The notes beneath the pieces were generated by a model. It was not told where the DNA came from, made no database searches, and was given only the letters and a program-made list of their open reading frames with translations. This document shows positions 22,069 through 34,832 of a stretch of DNA of 64,000 nucleotides, piece by piece; position 1 is the stretch's first letter; each line of letters opens with the position of its first letter. Source of the DNA: Persicaria tinctoria (taxonomy: Eukaryota > Streptophyta > Magnoliopsida > Caryophyllales > Polygonaceae); assembly GCA_037127255.1 (NCBI GenBank), contig JBANSL010000013.1, positions 9,674,188 to 9,738,187 of the forward strand. Direction: 5' to 3'. The translations under genes were made by a program, and so were the position numbers.

Positions 22069-22767
22069 TCTATATCTATATAAACTCTTAATTTAGAAGA
22101 GTTTAGGATGATTTGTCAAGCTTAGAAGAATTTTAGGAGTATTGACCAATTATTATTATTTTGCCATCTTTCTTTGATTTTCTTTAATTCTAATTTTTTT
22201 TTCTTCTTTTTTTTCATTAAATTCTCTTTTTTCTTTAATTTTACTAACTATCTATATCTATATGAACTCTTAATTTAGAAGAGTTTAGGATGATTTGTCA
22301 AGCTTAGATGAATTTTAGGAGTATTGACCAATTATTATTTTTTTCCATCTTTCTTTGATTTTCTTTAATTCTAATTTTTTTTTTCCATTTAATTCTCTTT
22401 TTGCTTTAATTTTACTAACTATCTATATAAACTCTTAATTTAGAAGAGTTTAGGATGATTTGTCAAGCTTAGAAGAATTTTAGGAGTATTGACCAATTAT
22501 TATTATTTTGCCATCTTTCTTTGATTTTCTTTAATTCTTTTTTTTTTTTCTTCTTTTTTTTCCATTAAATTCTCTTTTTGCTTTAATTTTACTAACTATA
22601 TATATCTATATAAACTCTTAATTTAGAAGAGTTTAGGATGATTTGTCAAGCTTAGATGAATTTTAGGAGTATTGACCAATTATTATTTTTTCCATCTTTC
22701 TTTGATTTTCTTTAATTCTAATTTTTTTTTCCATTTAATTCTCTTTTTGCTTTAATTTTACTAACTA
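22069..22767 (+). repeat. Four tandem copies of a Helitron-type 5' end (about 176 bp each)
   Basis: Copies start near 22069, 22251, 22422 and 22598, each beginning TCTATAT…AAACTCTTAATTTAGAAGAG and ending TTTTACTAACTA. The same opening sequence is found, in reverse, at the 5' end of the minus-strand Helitron at 26479. The array ends with GAGCTTAATTCAAAACA. Head-to-tail arrays of one Helitron end are consistent with repeated insertion at the same A/T site or with unequal exchange. Confidence 0.7.
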
Positions 22768-22836
22768 TTGAGCTTAATTCAAAACATTGATCTTAGCCTA
22801 AATTATAATTTTAGTAGTTTTTTTTCTAAAAAACAA

Positions 22837-25800
22837 CTAGTCATATCCCCGCGCCATGGCGCGTTTGTATTAAAAAAAAAAGAAATAAGAAAAGTAAATT
22901 ATATATTAGTAAATGCATTATATTATATTGTACAGTATATTATAAGTATATATTATAGTGATAATAATAATTACAAATATTATTATAAGAATGATAAGAA
23001 TATGAATGAGGACTACCCCGGTAAGTCCTAAAACCCTTCGTCTATTAGACCTTGAATTCGCTCGAAGGGCCCGTAGATGCGAGTGGTGTATCAAAGGAAA
23101 ACTCCAGATAGAGGAAGAAAGATAAGAGAAGATCGATAACATAGGTAGAAGACATTGAATGGTGGTTGGAGGAGGGCAATAGCGAGAAAAATAAAAAACA
23201 TGTACGAACGATATAGGAAGAAGATGCATCACGTTAAACCCAAAGTCTCCCGACAACACCTTTCATAACTTCACACTACCAATACATATCATGATTCCTA
23301 ATCAACTCTTGCTCCTATCTTAATCATCGGTCTTTGATAGAGTATTTAAAGCACCTACAATGAAGCTGAAACTTCATTTAGATACAAATATAAGATAATG
23401 TATGTATAAGTACGTGTAAGGCTTTAAGAACCATTGTGATAGCACCTTAAATTCAACTTTTCAATAAACACCACTCCAAATAAAAGAATGCAAAATCAAA
23501 TGACACAAGCTTAACAAAAGAATCTCCATTTTGGGGCCAACAACAAATTACAGATCATGAATAAACTTAGTACATGAAGATGTTCCAAGGAAACCAGCAG
23601 TTATGTAAACACATAAAATTTGACAAATAAGTAAATAACTCAAACCCTAAAGAGCAAAGTCTGGTGCCATGTAATGCCAAGTTTTAAGGAACCTATAGGA
23701 AATACACTCGTGTGCAAACACATCCTTAACTCTGCGCTTCGATCCATCCACCTAGCCAACATAATATTTGCATCTCTCGGCACCACCCATGTGACCCGTA
23801 ACCATTGAGCAAGTCTCTAGACAAAAATAGTGATGTTGGAGGGAGGGCAGTCTATTGCAATACAATGGGCAACTTGTTCCAACTCCAGAAGCATAGGATC
23901 AATTGTTCGGTTAAATATAACAGCCTCAAAACCCGAGGCACCTGGATTTGTTTCAAGACCTGCAAGAGATGGCATCATGCTTTGACTTGCTCAATGGTTA
24001 CGGGTCACATGGCAAGCCATCAACCAGTTTCTCCTCGTAAACAAGAACACTGTAATCCTGGATAAACAGCAAACTAAAACTAAGCAATCCAAGCTGCATA
24101 AATTCGAAAGTAATAAGTTGATTTTATCAGCAAACTAAACTGATATTTTATTCATCTACCACATGCAAAGAAAGACAAAATTAAGCGGTAAAGTTCGTAA
24201 GCCAACTGAATTTGGTTTGTACTTCCAGCCATAAAATGCTAGTATAACAATAGGCTAAGAGCTGCCATTCCTCGGCAACATTTATCTCCAAAAAAAAGCA
24301 AAGAGAGTACATGTTTGCTGCTTCAGAACTCGAAAAGTGGCAGTAGGGACCTAAGAAAATAAGTGAAATTAAAGCAATGGAGTAAGAACCCAAACATAAT
24401 GGGATATAAAAATGGAGAACATAGACATAATATGTGATTGAAACATGGACAAAATATGAGAAATGTACAAACCATTTCATCATTGAGAACTAACTCCAAG
24501 GATGGTTTTGTGTTGGATCCGGGAAAAGGTCCCTTAGAGAACACCCGCATTATGAACACATTGATTGTAGAGCCTTGACAAATTTCTTGACGCTAGAAAC
24601 TTTGGTTATTTCTCCTTTCATTTCCATGGTGAACAAAAGTGAGTGAGTGCCAATTAATGGGATGATGGGGGAATGGATTAATAAGAAACAATATTTATAA
24701 AATGGGAGGGAAAATGGATAAAATCAAATTAGAAATTAAGATTTTTTGAAAAAATAGGAAGACATTAAAAACACTAACAACTTCTATAGTCATCTGAAAT
24801 AAACAAAACAATAAGCAGTTAAGAAACAAATTAAAAATTAAAATCCAATCGAATCACATAAAATAGAAGAAAAAAAAGTGAATAAAATCAATTCAGAATT
24901 TAAGTTTTTTTTTTTTGAGAAAATATGAAGAAAATAAAATACTAACAACTTTAATAGTCATCTGATAAAAACAAATCAATTGGCAGATAAGAAACAAATA
25001 AAAAAACACAAATCAAAAGGGGAGGGAAAATGGATAAAATCAAATAACAAATTAAAATGTTTTTAGAAAATAGGAAGAAATTAAAAAAATCAACTTCTGT
25101 ATGCATCCGAAAAACAAAACATTAGCAGCTAAGAAACAAATCAAAATCCAACTTACTCACAAAAAATAGGACTAAATAAAAAAATGGATAAAATCAAATT
25201 AGAATTTAATATTTTTTGAGAAAATCATTCGAAAATAAAACACTAACAGTCCATATCTATATATGCAATACCAAATCAGTCCATATCAAGCTATTTTTTG
25301 TATCTAAACGGCTCGATAGATTTAAATTGCAGACCATGAAATTAGGAACAATATAAAATAAATAACAAACCTGAACAAATGAGTCCACATAATAATGTTT
25401 GAATTCAGCTGTGTTGATTGGTTTGTTTCAAGCCATCTTGTTTGCCGATTTCTATATTCTCATTCCATCTATTCTATAGTCATCCGAAAAAAACAAAATA
25501 ATTAGTAGATAAGAAACAAATCAAAATCCAATCTACACACAAAAAATAGGAATAATTATAAAAAATAAAAAATCTATAATAATCCGTCCAACACCAAATC
25601 AGTCCATATCTAGCTATCTATTGTATCTACTCAGATCGATAGATTTAAATTGCAGAACATGAAATTAGAAACAAACTAAAATAAATAACAAACCTGAACA
25701 AATCAGCCCATATACTAATCTTTGAATTGATCTGCGTTGATTGATTTGCTTCAAGATACCCTGCACAACGGTGAGCAAACATTACATGAAGGTTTAGAAG

Positions 25801-26479
25801 TTGGAATATAGAATGAAATTGGGTGTACGGTGAGCAAATATAGAATGAAATTGGGTGTAAGGTGAGCAAACATTACATGAAGGTTATACTTGATCAATTC
25901 AGACGCAGCTTTCACTCAAATTGGTTGTACGGTGAGCAAATATAGAATGAAAGGGGCTTATTCGAATATGAGGATTACTACTCCCAATAGCGTCCTCCCA
26001 AGAGTATTGGAGAAGTAGATGGGACGAATTCGGAGAAGGATATGATCATTGGAGAAGGAGATATGGGACTCTTCAGGGAGAAATTCAAACCGAATTGGTT
26101 TTATTTTAGGGTTACGAAATGGAAATTGAAAAGGAAAGATAAGAAAGATGGGACGAATTCGGAGAAGGAGATGAGCATTAGAGAAGGAGACGGGCATTGG
26201 AGAAGGAGATGGGGACTGACGCTCTGACCGGAGATATGCTTGCACTAAGCGAAGAAGGAGATCGGCGGGCGGAGAAAGAGATGGGCAGGCGGATGAACTC
26301 TCTTTCAACCCTAAGACCCTTTCGGTTAGATGGAGAAAAAAATTTAACTAAATATAAAAAGAGGATTAAAGTGAGAAAAAAAGGAGAAGTAAAGAAAAAT
26401 TATTATTGGTTAAAATCTCTAAAATTCCTCTAACGATGATACATCAGCAAAACTCTTCTAAATTAAGAGTTTATATAGA
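22837..26479 (-). mobile_element. Helitron-like element, minus strand, 3.6 kb
   Basis: On the minus strand the 3' end reads hairpin CGCGCCATGGCGCG (22850-22863), then GGGATATGA, then CTAG (22837-22840), followed by T, which is a canonical Helitron 3' end. The 5' end is placed at TCTATATAAACTCTTAATTT (about 26479), preceded by A, giving the expected A/T insertion. The interior holds only short frames; no Rep/helicase was found, so it is non-autonomous. A 29-bp perfect inverted repeat lies inside at 23787-23815 and 23984-24012. Exact 5' position may be 26483. Confidence 0.65.
23787..24012. repeat. 29-bp perfect inverted repeat with 168-bp loop
   Basis: The arms at 23787-23815 and 23984-24012 are exact reverse complements and include CATGTGACCCGTAACC. 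The surrounding sequence on the minus strand (24010-23650) reads like part of a captured exon, for example DANIMLARWMDRSAEL, but I cannot name the gene. Confidence 0.6.
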
Positions 26480-28051
26480 TAGATGGGATTAATTCAAAAC
26501 ATAAAATTAATAATAAGAAAATATAAAATTAATATTAGTAATCTATATCTATATCTATATCTGTGTGTGTACACATATATATACACACTACTTTAATCGT
26601 TTTTTGAACCCATGAGTTTAATTCAAAATATTTAATTATCTAAACTATTACAATTATGTTTAATTTATTCATAATATATAAATTCTCATGCATTGCATGT
26701 TGTGAAAATGTTACTCAACCTTTGCTTTCTTTTATAGGCTTAGCACCTTTCCCCCTTTCCTCTAGTTTTCAATGTCGGATGGGAGGTGGGACAAGAACAA
26801 GTAGAAACTACACCATGTCTTCAATCTCTACCATTCGGTTTTTTCATGTCAATCTATACTTATAAATTTTTATCATATACAAACACTAGTACTGCACTTT
26901 ATATAAATATTATTTAAAAAAATTATTTTACCTATCAATTATGAAAGATTAAAATAACGAATGGGTAAAAAGAAAGTGTGAAGTTCGACAAAATAACTTA
27001 AACATTTGTGTTATTTGGTGGATCTACTATTAAATCATTCTATATCATTCTATATGGTACTAAGTTAGGAGTCTTTATGATATAATTTCAAATAATACAA
27101 ATATTGTTGTTGATAAAGCTGTTACACTTGTATGATATCCTTAATGTCGAGTTTTCGTTTATTTTGAAAATGATATAGAACTTCGGATTTTCACACACAA
27201 GAATGAAATATAATATTGGGTAATACTTTTCCAATGTGTCTTTTCATGTCATAACAAGCAACCCAAGTATGTAATTCCAATAACATCATCATTATGTGTA
27301 TACACAACATGTGGCTAATTCAACTTTAAACGACAAAGTTTAACATATTTATATGAAGATGAACCTAGATTTGAAATCATTGATCAAGAAATTAACATAA
27401 TAATGCAAGTAAAATAAAACACTTATGATTGATTAATGGATCAACACAACTATCAATTAAATTAAATAGAAAGATTAATCCAGCATAACTTGATATATTG
27501 TATCATGATGTTTCATCACTATGTGTTATATATTCATTTCATTAAATCCTAAGAGGTAAACAATTTAATTATATTATATGTTATATCATATAATCCAAAG
27601 ATTTAAATTAAATTATGTTCCACCATATAATCCAAAGACTTTATTTACATTACATTTTACATCATATAATTTGATTCATTGAAACATCAATTTCTCACAA
27701 TTTCTTTCATATCCCATATTTCTGTCCCACATCGAAAGTGTGCTATCTACCTCTATTTTCTCTATATATAGATCCTCATACCCCTACTTGTCATTCTCAC
27801 AATCCAATATTTTCTTTCCCACATCTAAAGTGTGATGAAATGATGGAGTGGAAAGAAGATATATACATATATCTTCCCACATACCATGTTTTGTCAACCT
27901 TATATCTTTTCATTTCGAAAGTGTGGTGAAAGACTTGGGTTGAGTTTTATTTCTGGTTTAAAACTTTTTTTTTAAAAAAAAATGGTTGACTGGTTGGGTC
28001 GACCCGCAAAACCCGTTGGGTACCCGGTTTATTGCCACGTGGCCCTGTCTA
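26480..28051. other. Right part of the large hAT element, no gene
   Basis: AT-rich sequence with a few short frames (26656-26865, 27738-27929), none recognisable. Short repeats of CATATAATCCAAAGA occur near 27590-27640. The last 70 bases carry the GGGTCGACCCG-type subterminal motifs and inverted end of the hAT element. Confidence 0.5.
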
Positions 28052-28059
28052 GTAAATAG

Positions 28060-29168
28060 TATTGAGATGAATTCCAATACCCTGACCTTCTCCCTTTGAT
28101 CAAATTAAAACCATGAAACCGAATAGTCGTAACTGTTTTTTTTTTCCTAAAATTCTTTTTTTTGGGGATGAAAAGACATATCATTGTTGGATTAGGCAGT
28201 GATACTGAGTTGATTAAAAAAAAAAACCTACTAGTTTTCCTGAAGAAGCATGTACACTTGTAAGTTGTAACCCTAAATTTACCCAAATCACAAATAAACA
28301 TGGTCTATACCAGAGTTTTCTAAGAATATACCGCAATAATTATAGCACAAAAGGCATAATCACATACCTTTAATCTTGTAATTTAATCTCAATCGACACT
28401 ACTTGTGATCAAAATAAATTGATGGATGAGAAGAATCCGGTGTATTGAAAGATTCATTTTAATCGATTTGGGAAAATGGAGATTGCTAGGTACAATATAA
28501 GTGATTCAAGGAATATATTATCTTTTTTTTTCCCCTCTTTATAGGCAAATCAGTAATTAATAACAAAAAAAAAGTATAATTAGCAAAAAAAATCCATGAG
28601 TATAATTAATCATTAAAAAAAATAGATATATTCATCTCATTATCCCTTTAAAAATTCGGGGATACTAAGTATAGGCTGTATAGCCATTTATCAAGTGGAC
28701 GATAATATAATGTGAGTTAATTTGTAAAATAACATGATGTCGCGACTCCCCCAATCGAAATTAAGCCAACTATATATATACCTTTCATGTGGCGATACAC
28801 AATAACTTGCATGTGAAATATAACATGCCAACTACATCAATACGAATTTTTTTTGGTGTAAATAAATTAACTTAATGGTTTAATTATTGTGAATAATCAT
28901 GCACAAAAGAATTGACTTCGACGTTTTAATGATTTAATGTATCAATCACCACATGGACGCGTATGTGGCCGGGAAATGGAAAAATAAAAAGAAGGAAACA
29001 GTATGTCAATATATAAGCATTGTTTGAACAAGCTAAGACCCAAATTAAATGTATTTCTAAAAGACCTAATGCATTATATATTAGGAGATATGTTGAGGGG
29101 ATGCGTTGAGAATAAAAGACCCCTCTCACATTGGATAAACTCATGCACATTGTCTTAAGGTTTAGTTA
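28060..29168. other. Spacer between the hAT block and copia C
   Basis: No gene is seen. Short minus-strand frames (28029-28301, 28926-29150) have no family resemblance. It directly continues 7675 once the hAT element is removed. Confidence 0.4.
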
Positions 29169-29520
29169 TGTGAAGGACTCCAAATGTCCAAGCTAAACCT
29201 GCAAGCTGTAAGAATCCCAAGTAAAATAAATGCTTCAATGCAACCTCATTTAATGGAGGTGATAAAAGCCAAAGTCGGCACAGCAGCAAAGCTGAAAACG
29301 TTGATCCCAAAAACCCTATAGAAATTAGGTGACAAGTGACCTTTTATAGTCCTAGGGTCCTACATCACGTCACAAGCATGCCCTTAGGCTTATTACAGCA
29401 AAAAACCAATCAAACAGTGAAATATAAGGCATGAGCTAAGAAAGGTAAAATGACTAGAGCAACACAATAAGGGTTAAGGCTATGAAGGATAGAGTGGATC
29501 ATGGTCTAGCAGTATTCATA
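29169..29520 (-). repeat. 3' LTR of copia C
   Basis: 352 bp, differing from the 5' LTR by scattered substitutions and small indels. The purine tract lies immediately at 29521 onward on the minus strand. Confidence 0.88.
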
Positions 29521-29620
29521 TCCCCTCCTCAAGTTGGACGTGTGTCGAATCCAACAAGTCCCAACTTGCAAGAGAAAAAGTGATGAGGTTTCTATCCCAA
29601 TGGCTTTGTGAAAATATCAG

Positions 29621-30347
29621 CTAATTGGATTGGACCCCTGTATGAACATGTTGAGGTTGAACAAATCCTGCCATTAAGATCTGCCTAATGAAGTGGAAAT
29701 CAATCTTAAGGTGTTTAGTTCTCTCATGAAACACCGGATTCTCATCAATATGGATTGCTGCCTTATTGTCACAGTAAAGAGGAATCGGCAATGGAACCTT
29801 AATTCTCAAGGCAGTGAGCACACCTTAACTCTCATGACATACTCTTGTATTCTGCTTCTGCGGATGATTTAGAAACCGTGGCCTGTTTCTTAGTTTTCCA
29901 AGACACCAAAGCATCTCCAATAAACACACAATACCTTGTTAATGACTTTGCACTAAACTGGCAAGTTCCCCAATCTGCATCACAATATGCAGACATTGCT
30001 AGATTGGAATGTACTGGATAATAGAGTCCCACACCTGCAGTTCCTTTCAAATATCTCACAATGTGGAGAGTTGCCTCATAGTGTGGCTTCCTAGGTTCAC
30101 TCATGAACTGACTCAAATGTTGTACTGCATGAGAAATGTCTGGTCTAGTAAGGTTAAAAAATAACAGCCTCCCTATCAGGCGTCTGTAAGACTCAGCATC
30201 AGTCATCAGTTCTCCTGTATCAGTAGAGAGCTTCAATCCTCTCTGCATAGGGAACATAGCAGGCTTACAATCCATCATGTTGCAATCTGCAACTACATCC
30301 ATCACATACTTCCTTTGATGGAGATGAGTGCCTGACCCATCCCTCAA
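29621..30347 (-). pseudogene. Copia C RNase H region, frameshifted
   Basis: The frame 30347-29832 holds the connection domain (YRRLIGRLLFFNLTRPDI) and RNase H motifs CDADWGTC and SSAEAEYKSMS. It then shifts to another frame at 29821-29621 (YCDNKAAIHI, HERTKHLKIDFHFIR). Order and content are normal for copia. The frameshift near 29825 makes it non-functional. Confidence 0.88.
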
Positions 30348-32340
30348 AATCTCTAGACCCAGAAAGTACCTAGCAAGGCCTAGGTCTTTAATTGTGAACT
30401 TTCATGAAGTTCCCTTTTAGTCTCTGTAATAACAGTATCATCATCACCAGTGAGCAATACATCATCAACATAAACCAAAGCAACCACAATTCCTGAGGAT
30501 ATATGTTTCACAAACATGGAATAATCCTCTAAACTCTGCTCATATCCCATACTGATAAAAAAAATTACACAATTCTATATTCCATTGCCTAGATGCTTGC
30601 TTTATTAATCCATAGATGGATTTGTTCAACTTGCAAACCTTGTGTGAATTCCCAGAGCTATATCCCTCTGGAGGCTTCATGTACACTTCTTCTTCCAAAT
30701 AACCATGCAAAAAAGCATTGTTCACATCCAGTTGATGCAATGGCCATTGCTTAGCAGTTGCAATAGCAAGCAAGACTCTCACTGTATTGAATTTTGCAAC
30801 TGGGGAAAATGTATGCTTGTAATCTTTCCCCTTGTTCTGATTATAGCCCTTGTCTACCAGTCTAGCCTTGAACCTTTCCACTGTTCCATCAGGGTTGTAT
30901 TTCACTTTGTAAACACGTTTTCTTCCAATGACTTTCTTACCTGGTGGGAGATTCCGAGTCTTGTTTTCCTCCATTACTTTAATTTCTTGGTCCATAGCCT
31001 GATTCCGATGATCATATTTAACTGTCTGACCATAGTGTGATGGCTCATAGACACTTACCATACAAACAAATGATTTCACAAAGCCAGGTTCAAAATTCAC
31101 TGTAGGATCTAAGCAAGTAGCAAGAAAATATTGTGATGAAGACTCACTTCTCCTTTGTCCTTGGTAGACAAAATCATTCAATCTCTTGGGCTGTATAATC
31201 TATCCGGTGGATCTCCTCAATGGTGGAAATTCATTATGATCATTCAACATTTCTACAGATATCACAGGTGAACCACTTTGCTCAATTCTTGATAGAGAAT
31301 CACTGAGATAGCCATTGTTACCTTCTGGAATACTCACTGAACCCCCTTGCATATTCACATATGAAGAACCCATATGAGTGGGTGTTGTGTTCACTGGTTT
31401 ATAACCATCATCAACATCATCAGCAGGATTTACTAATGGCAAAATATAGTCTCTCTCACCCTCTACAACATCCCCATCAATAAGAGATTCCTTGAAAGGG
31501 GATACATTTTCATGAAATGTAACATCTCTACTAACAAAGGCAGTTCTATTCTTTATATCCCACAACCTGTAGGCCTTTTGACCGTGTGCATAGCTCAGCA
31601 ACACACATCTTCTAGCCTTAACTCCCATCTTTTCCTTTTCTGAATTTCCAACTAGAGCATAACAAAGACATCCTATTACCTTTAGCTCATCATAGGATGT
31701 CTTTTTTTGAAACAGTTTTTCATGAGGTGTTTTCCACCCCAAGACTTCTGTTGGCAATTTGTTAATGACATGAGTGGCAGCTAAGATACATTCACCCCAG
31801 AATTTCATAGGCAAAGAAGAGTGTATCCTCGTAGACCTTGCTGTTTCAACCAAGCGTCTATGTTTTCTTTCTACCCTTCCATTCTGATGAGGAGTATAAG
31901 GTACTGTTTTATGATGTAGTATCCCATTTTCTGCAAGGAGTTCCTCACACCTCCTCGATGTGAATTCACCTCCATTGTCAGTTCTGATGCATTTGACTGA
32001 GGCATCAAACTGATTCTTAACATAAGCTATAAAATCACTTATAGCTTTGAATACACTCAGCTTATCCCTGAGCAAGAAGGTCCATGTGAACCTTGTACAT
32101 TCATCTAAAACAGTTAAAAAATAGTTGAAATTATTGTAAGTTGGAGTCCTATATGGGCCCCATAAATCCATGTGAAGCAATTCAAAAGGCTTTTCTGCCA
32201 TGCTCATACTCCTTTCAAAAGGAAGTTTATGGTGCTTGCAAAGAGCACAAGTTTCACAGTGAAAACCATTCAGGTCTGGCTCATTAAGAAAATCCAAGGG
32301 CTTCATCTTGGATACAGAAGTGTGACCAAGTCTAGCATGT
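30348..32340 (-). pseudogene. Copia C integrase and reverse transcriptase, broken
   Basis: The integrase frame (32306-31200) starts after ARLGHTSVSKM and holds the finger cysteines CETCALCK, then MDLWGPY, RTDNGGEF and NGRVERKHR (the D, D and E motifs). A TAG near 31200 separates it from reverse transcriptase (31181-30540; RFKARLVDKGYNQ, QLDVNNAFLHG, IYGLIKQASRQW). YVDDV is at 30460-30474. The integrase frame differs from the gag-protease frame, so at least one frameshift lies between 32629 and 32306. IYGLIKQ has one extra residue compared with the usual LYGLKQ. Confidence 0.88.
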
Positions 32341-32628
32341 GCAATAACTAAAGTACTGCTAACTTTATTACAAGAGACTTCAAGAAATAAACATCTGATA
32401 TGACCAAATTCTATCTCCTGTAAGTGTTCTTGGATAGCACCTTGTATAGCCCATGTCTTCTCTTCCCAACTAGCAAAATTCTCCTAGTTCCAGGGTCCTG
32501 AATACATTATGAAGAGTTTGTAAATATAGCTATCAATTTATCATTAGCATCTAGCAACTTTCCCACTGACAATAGATTATGTTTAAACCCTGGCACCAGC
32601 AAGACCTCATCAAGGCAAATAGAATCAT

Positions 32629-34011
32629 TTAGCTGCAGTTTCCCCATTTCACTATCTTAATCGATCCATCAGGCAGTCCTATAAGGATAAGTTTATCTAG
32701 TCTGACTTTATCAAAAACTATGTGATCACTGGACATCATGTGATCTGTAGCACATGTATCAACAATCCATTCCAAAAGGGATCCTTTACTATAACTATTT
32801 TCATGAATGGAAGATGAAACTTTACCTGCAAAGTTGGCATATGCATTCTTAGTGGAAGCCTTGCCTTTCATCCTTTTCCCGACTTCTTGAAAAACTGCAT
32901 TCACCATAGAATTACCCATCTGCCCATCCTTATCAGTTCCTCCCAAGTCATCAAGAGGTGTGCTCATCACACTGTTGTTCACTGAACCTGCTGCATTTGC
33001 ATAACTTCTTCCTCCAGTGGTTCCTTTCTGTTCCTCTTTTAAGGTTTTAAACCATTCTGGCACCCCATGAAGCTCGAAGCATTGTTCTGCAGTGTACCCT
33101 ATGTAGTTGCAATGAGTGCACTTCTTCTCATACTTGAACCTCTTAAGCTCTTTCCGGTCTTTCCATTCCTTCTTCTGACCCTGAGAACTCTGATTCCCAA
33201 AATTTGAAGGTGAACCATCCTGGCTTCTGTAAGTGTTCTTGGAAGCAATGAAAGCACTAGCATCCATTGAGTTTCCTTGAGTCATACCAGCTGCATTTGA
33301 CCCTCTCTCAATCTGTTGCAAAATGAAATACGCCTTGTTGATTGTGGGAAGGGGGTCCATGGCTAAGATCTGATTTCTAGCTCCATCATAGTTCTCATTC
33401 AGACTGGCCAACAACTGCATAACCTTAGTCCTCGAGTCCATCTCTACAACTTTCCTTTTGAGAGCACATGTGCACTGTTTTATTGCTCCACAGGAGCACT
33501 CGGGTATCCTCTCTAGAACCTTCAGCTCATCCCAGTGCTTCTTTAAGGCATTGTAGACCTCTGCTAAACTCATGCTCCCTTGACTAATATTGTTCAGTTT
33601 CCTCCGAATATGAAAAATCAAAGGAGCATTTGTTTGCCCAAATCTCTCAATGAATTCATCCCAAAGCTGTTTAGATGAATCCATAAACATGAACCCTCCT
33701 ACTATGCTTTTGTTCATGGAATTTAAGATCCAACACCTGACCATAAAATCTGCCCTTATCCACCTCTGCAGATCAACATTAGTATTATCTGGCCTCATAC
33801 ATTCACCAGTAATAAACCCCAGTTTATGCTTAGCCCCCAATGCCATCATAACCCCCCTACTCCAGGTCATGTAATTAATTCCATCAAAAGAAATACCCAC
33901 TAGCTGAGCCCTTGGATGATCTGAGTTAGACAAATACAGTGGATCATTGAGATTACCTTGATGACTTCCATCATTCACAGAGTTAACCTAGTTGTTTACT
34001 TCATTTGACAT
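32629..34011 (-). pseudogene. Copia C gag-protease, one stop in frame
   Basis: The probable start is ATG at 34009-34011; a TAG at 33988-33990 interrupts codon 8, after which the frame is open from 33978 to 32629. It encodes a gag capsid region (FDGINYMTWSRGVMMALGAK), a knuckle with spacing CTHCNYIGYTAEQC in which Tyr takes the place of the usual His, and a protease start VDTCATDHM. The altered knuckle and the protease triad Asp-Thr-Cys in place of Asp-Ser/Thr-Gly suggest loss of function. Confidence 0.85.
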
Positions 34012-34073
34012 CTTCCTTGTCTGCTTTCCACGAAAGGAAAATCACTGGTATGTACCCACAAGCTTTGATACCA

Positions 34074-34421
34074 TGTGAAGGACTGCAAATGTCCAAGCTA
34101 AACCTGCAAGCTGTAAGAACCCAAGAAAAATAAATGCTTCAATGCAACCTCATTCAATGGAGCTCATAAAAGCCAAAGTCAGCACATCAGCAAAGCTGCA
34201 AACGTTGATCCCAAACCCCCTACAGAAATCAGGTGACAAGTGACCTTTTATAGTCCTAGGGTCCTACATCACGTGACAAGCATGCCCTTAGGCTTATTAC
34301 AGCAAAAAACCGCTAAAATAGTGAAATATAAGGCATGAGCTAAGAAAGGTAAAATGACTAGAGAAACACAATAAGGGTTAAGGCTATGAAGGATAAAGTG
34401 GATCATGGTCTAGTCTTCATA
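34074..34421 (-). repeat. 5' LTR of copia C
   Basis: 348 bp. In element orientation it runs from TATGAAGACTAGACC to CCTTCACA, next to the primer-binding site. The first two bases TA before TGAA occur in both LTRs. Confidence 0.88.
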
Positions 34422-34832
34422 AGTTATAGAAAATATAAATTCCGGCCTTGTAGCCTAAAATTAATTATAAAATAAACCTGACTTGACTATTATTTTCACA
34501 TAGCTTGACTAGGTTTTTTTTTTGGAATTTCATATACAATCCATTTATATTGTCTCATATCTTTATGATTTTTTTTAAAGAAGGCAAGGATTTGGGTGAT
34601 GTCGATCAAACCCGGCTTGAGAGCAACAATTAATGGATGAGCGGACAATTTATTAACTCAGAAGCGCACTAATTGTGCACCGCAGGATGAGTTAGATGAT
34701 TTACCTCTCGGAACAAAGGAGAAAAGGAGAGAACTTTGAAGGCCTAGAGTAGCAGCAGAGTGTCGACAATCACCATCTCAATTTTCCAACATTTCCAACC
34801 TTATATTGAGTTGATGGTCATCAAATGTCGAC

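Larger units (their letters stand above)
7684..28051. mobile_element. hAT-type element, 20.4 kb including nested insertions
   Basis: The ends are TAGACATGGCCACG at 7684 and the complement of TAGACAGGGCCACG ending at 28051 (13 of 14 bases alike). They are flanked by identical 8-bp target duplications, GTAAATAG, at 7676-7683 and 28052-28059. Both ends carry degenerate subterminal GGGTCGGGCGGGT/GACCCG motifs (7695-7860 and 27990-28030), as plant hAT elements do. Most of the length comes from later insertions: a copia element at 7893-22045 and a Helitron at 22837-26479. What remains is about 2.6 kb, with no hAT transposase visible, so the original element was probably non-autonomous. Confidence 0.8.
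29169..34421 (-). mobile_element. Ty1-copia element (copia C), minus strand, 5.25 kb
   Basis: LTRs at 29169-29520 (3' LTR in element orientation) and 34074-34421 (5' LTR) are near-identical and flanked by AGTTA duplications at 29164-29168 and 34422-34426. On the minus strand the primer-binding site TGGTATCAAAGC (34062-34073) follows the 5' LTR, and a GAGGAGGGGA tract precedes the 3' LTR. Order gag, protease, integrase, reverse transcriptase, RNase H identifies copia. The element differs from copia B in primer site, LTR and gag, so it belongs to another lineage. It sits outside the large hAT block. Confidence 0.93.

Noticed and set aside
22069..22767. CRISPR-like regular repeats
   Set aside because: The units are contiguous 176-bp copies without unique spacers, in a plant genome; they match Helitron termini.
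34401..34405. Alternative 5' LTR end of copia C at GATCA
   Set aside because: Ending the LTR at TTCATA (34421) instead gives matching AGTTA duplications on both sides, so the GATCA boundary was dropped.
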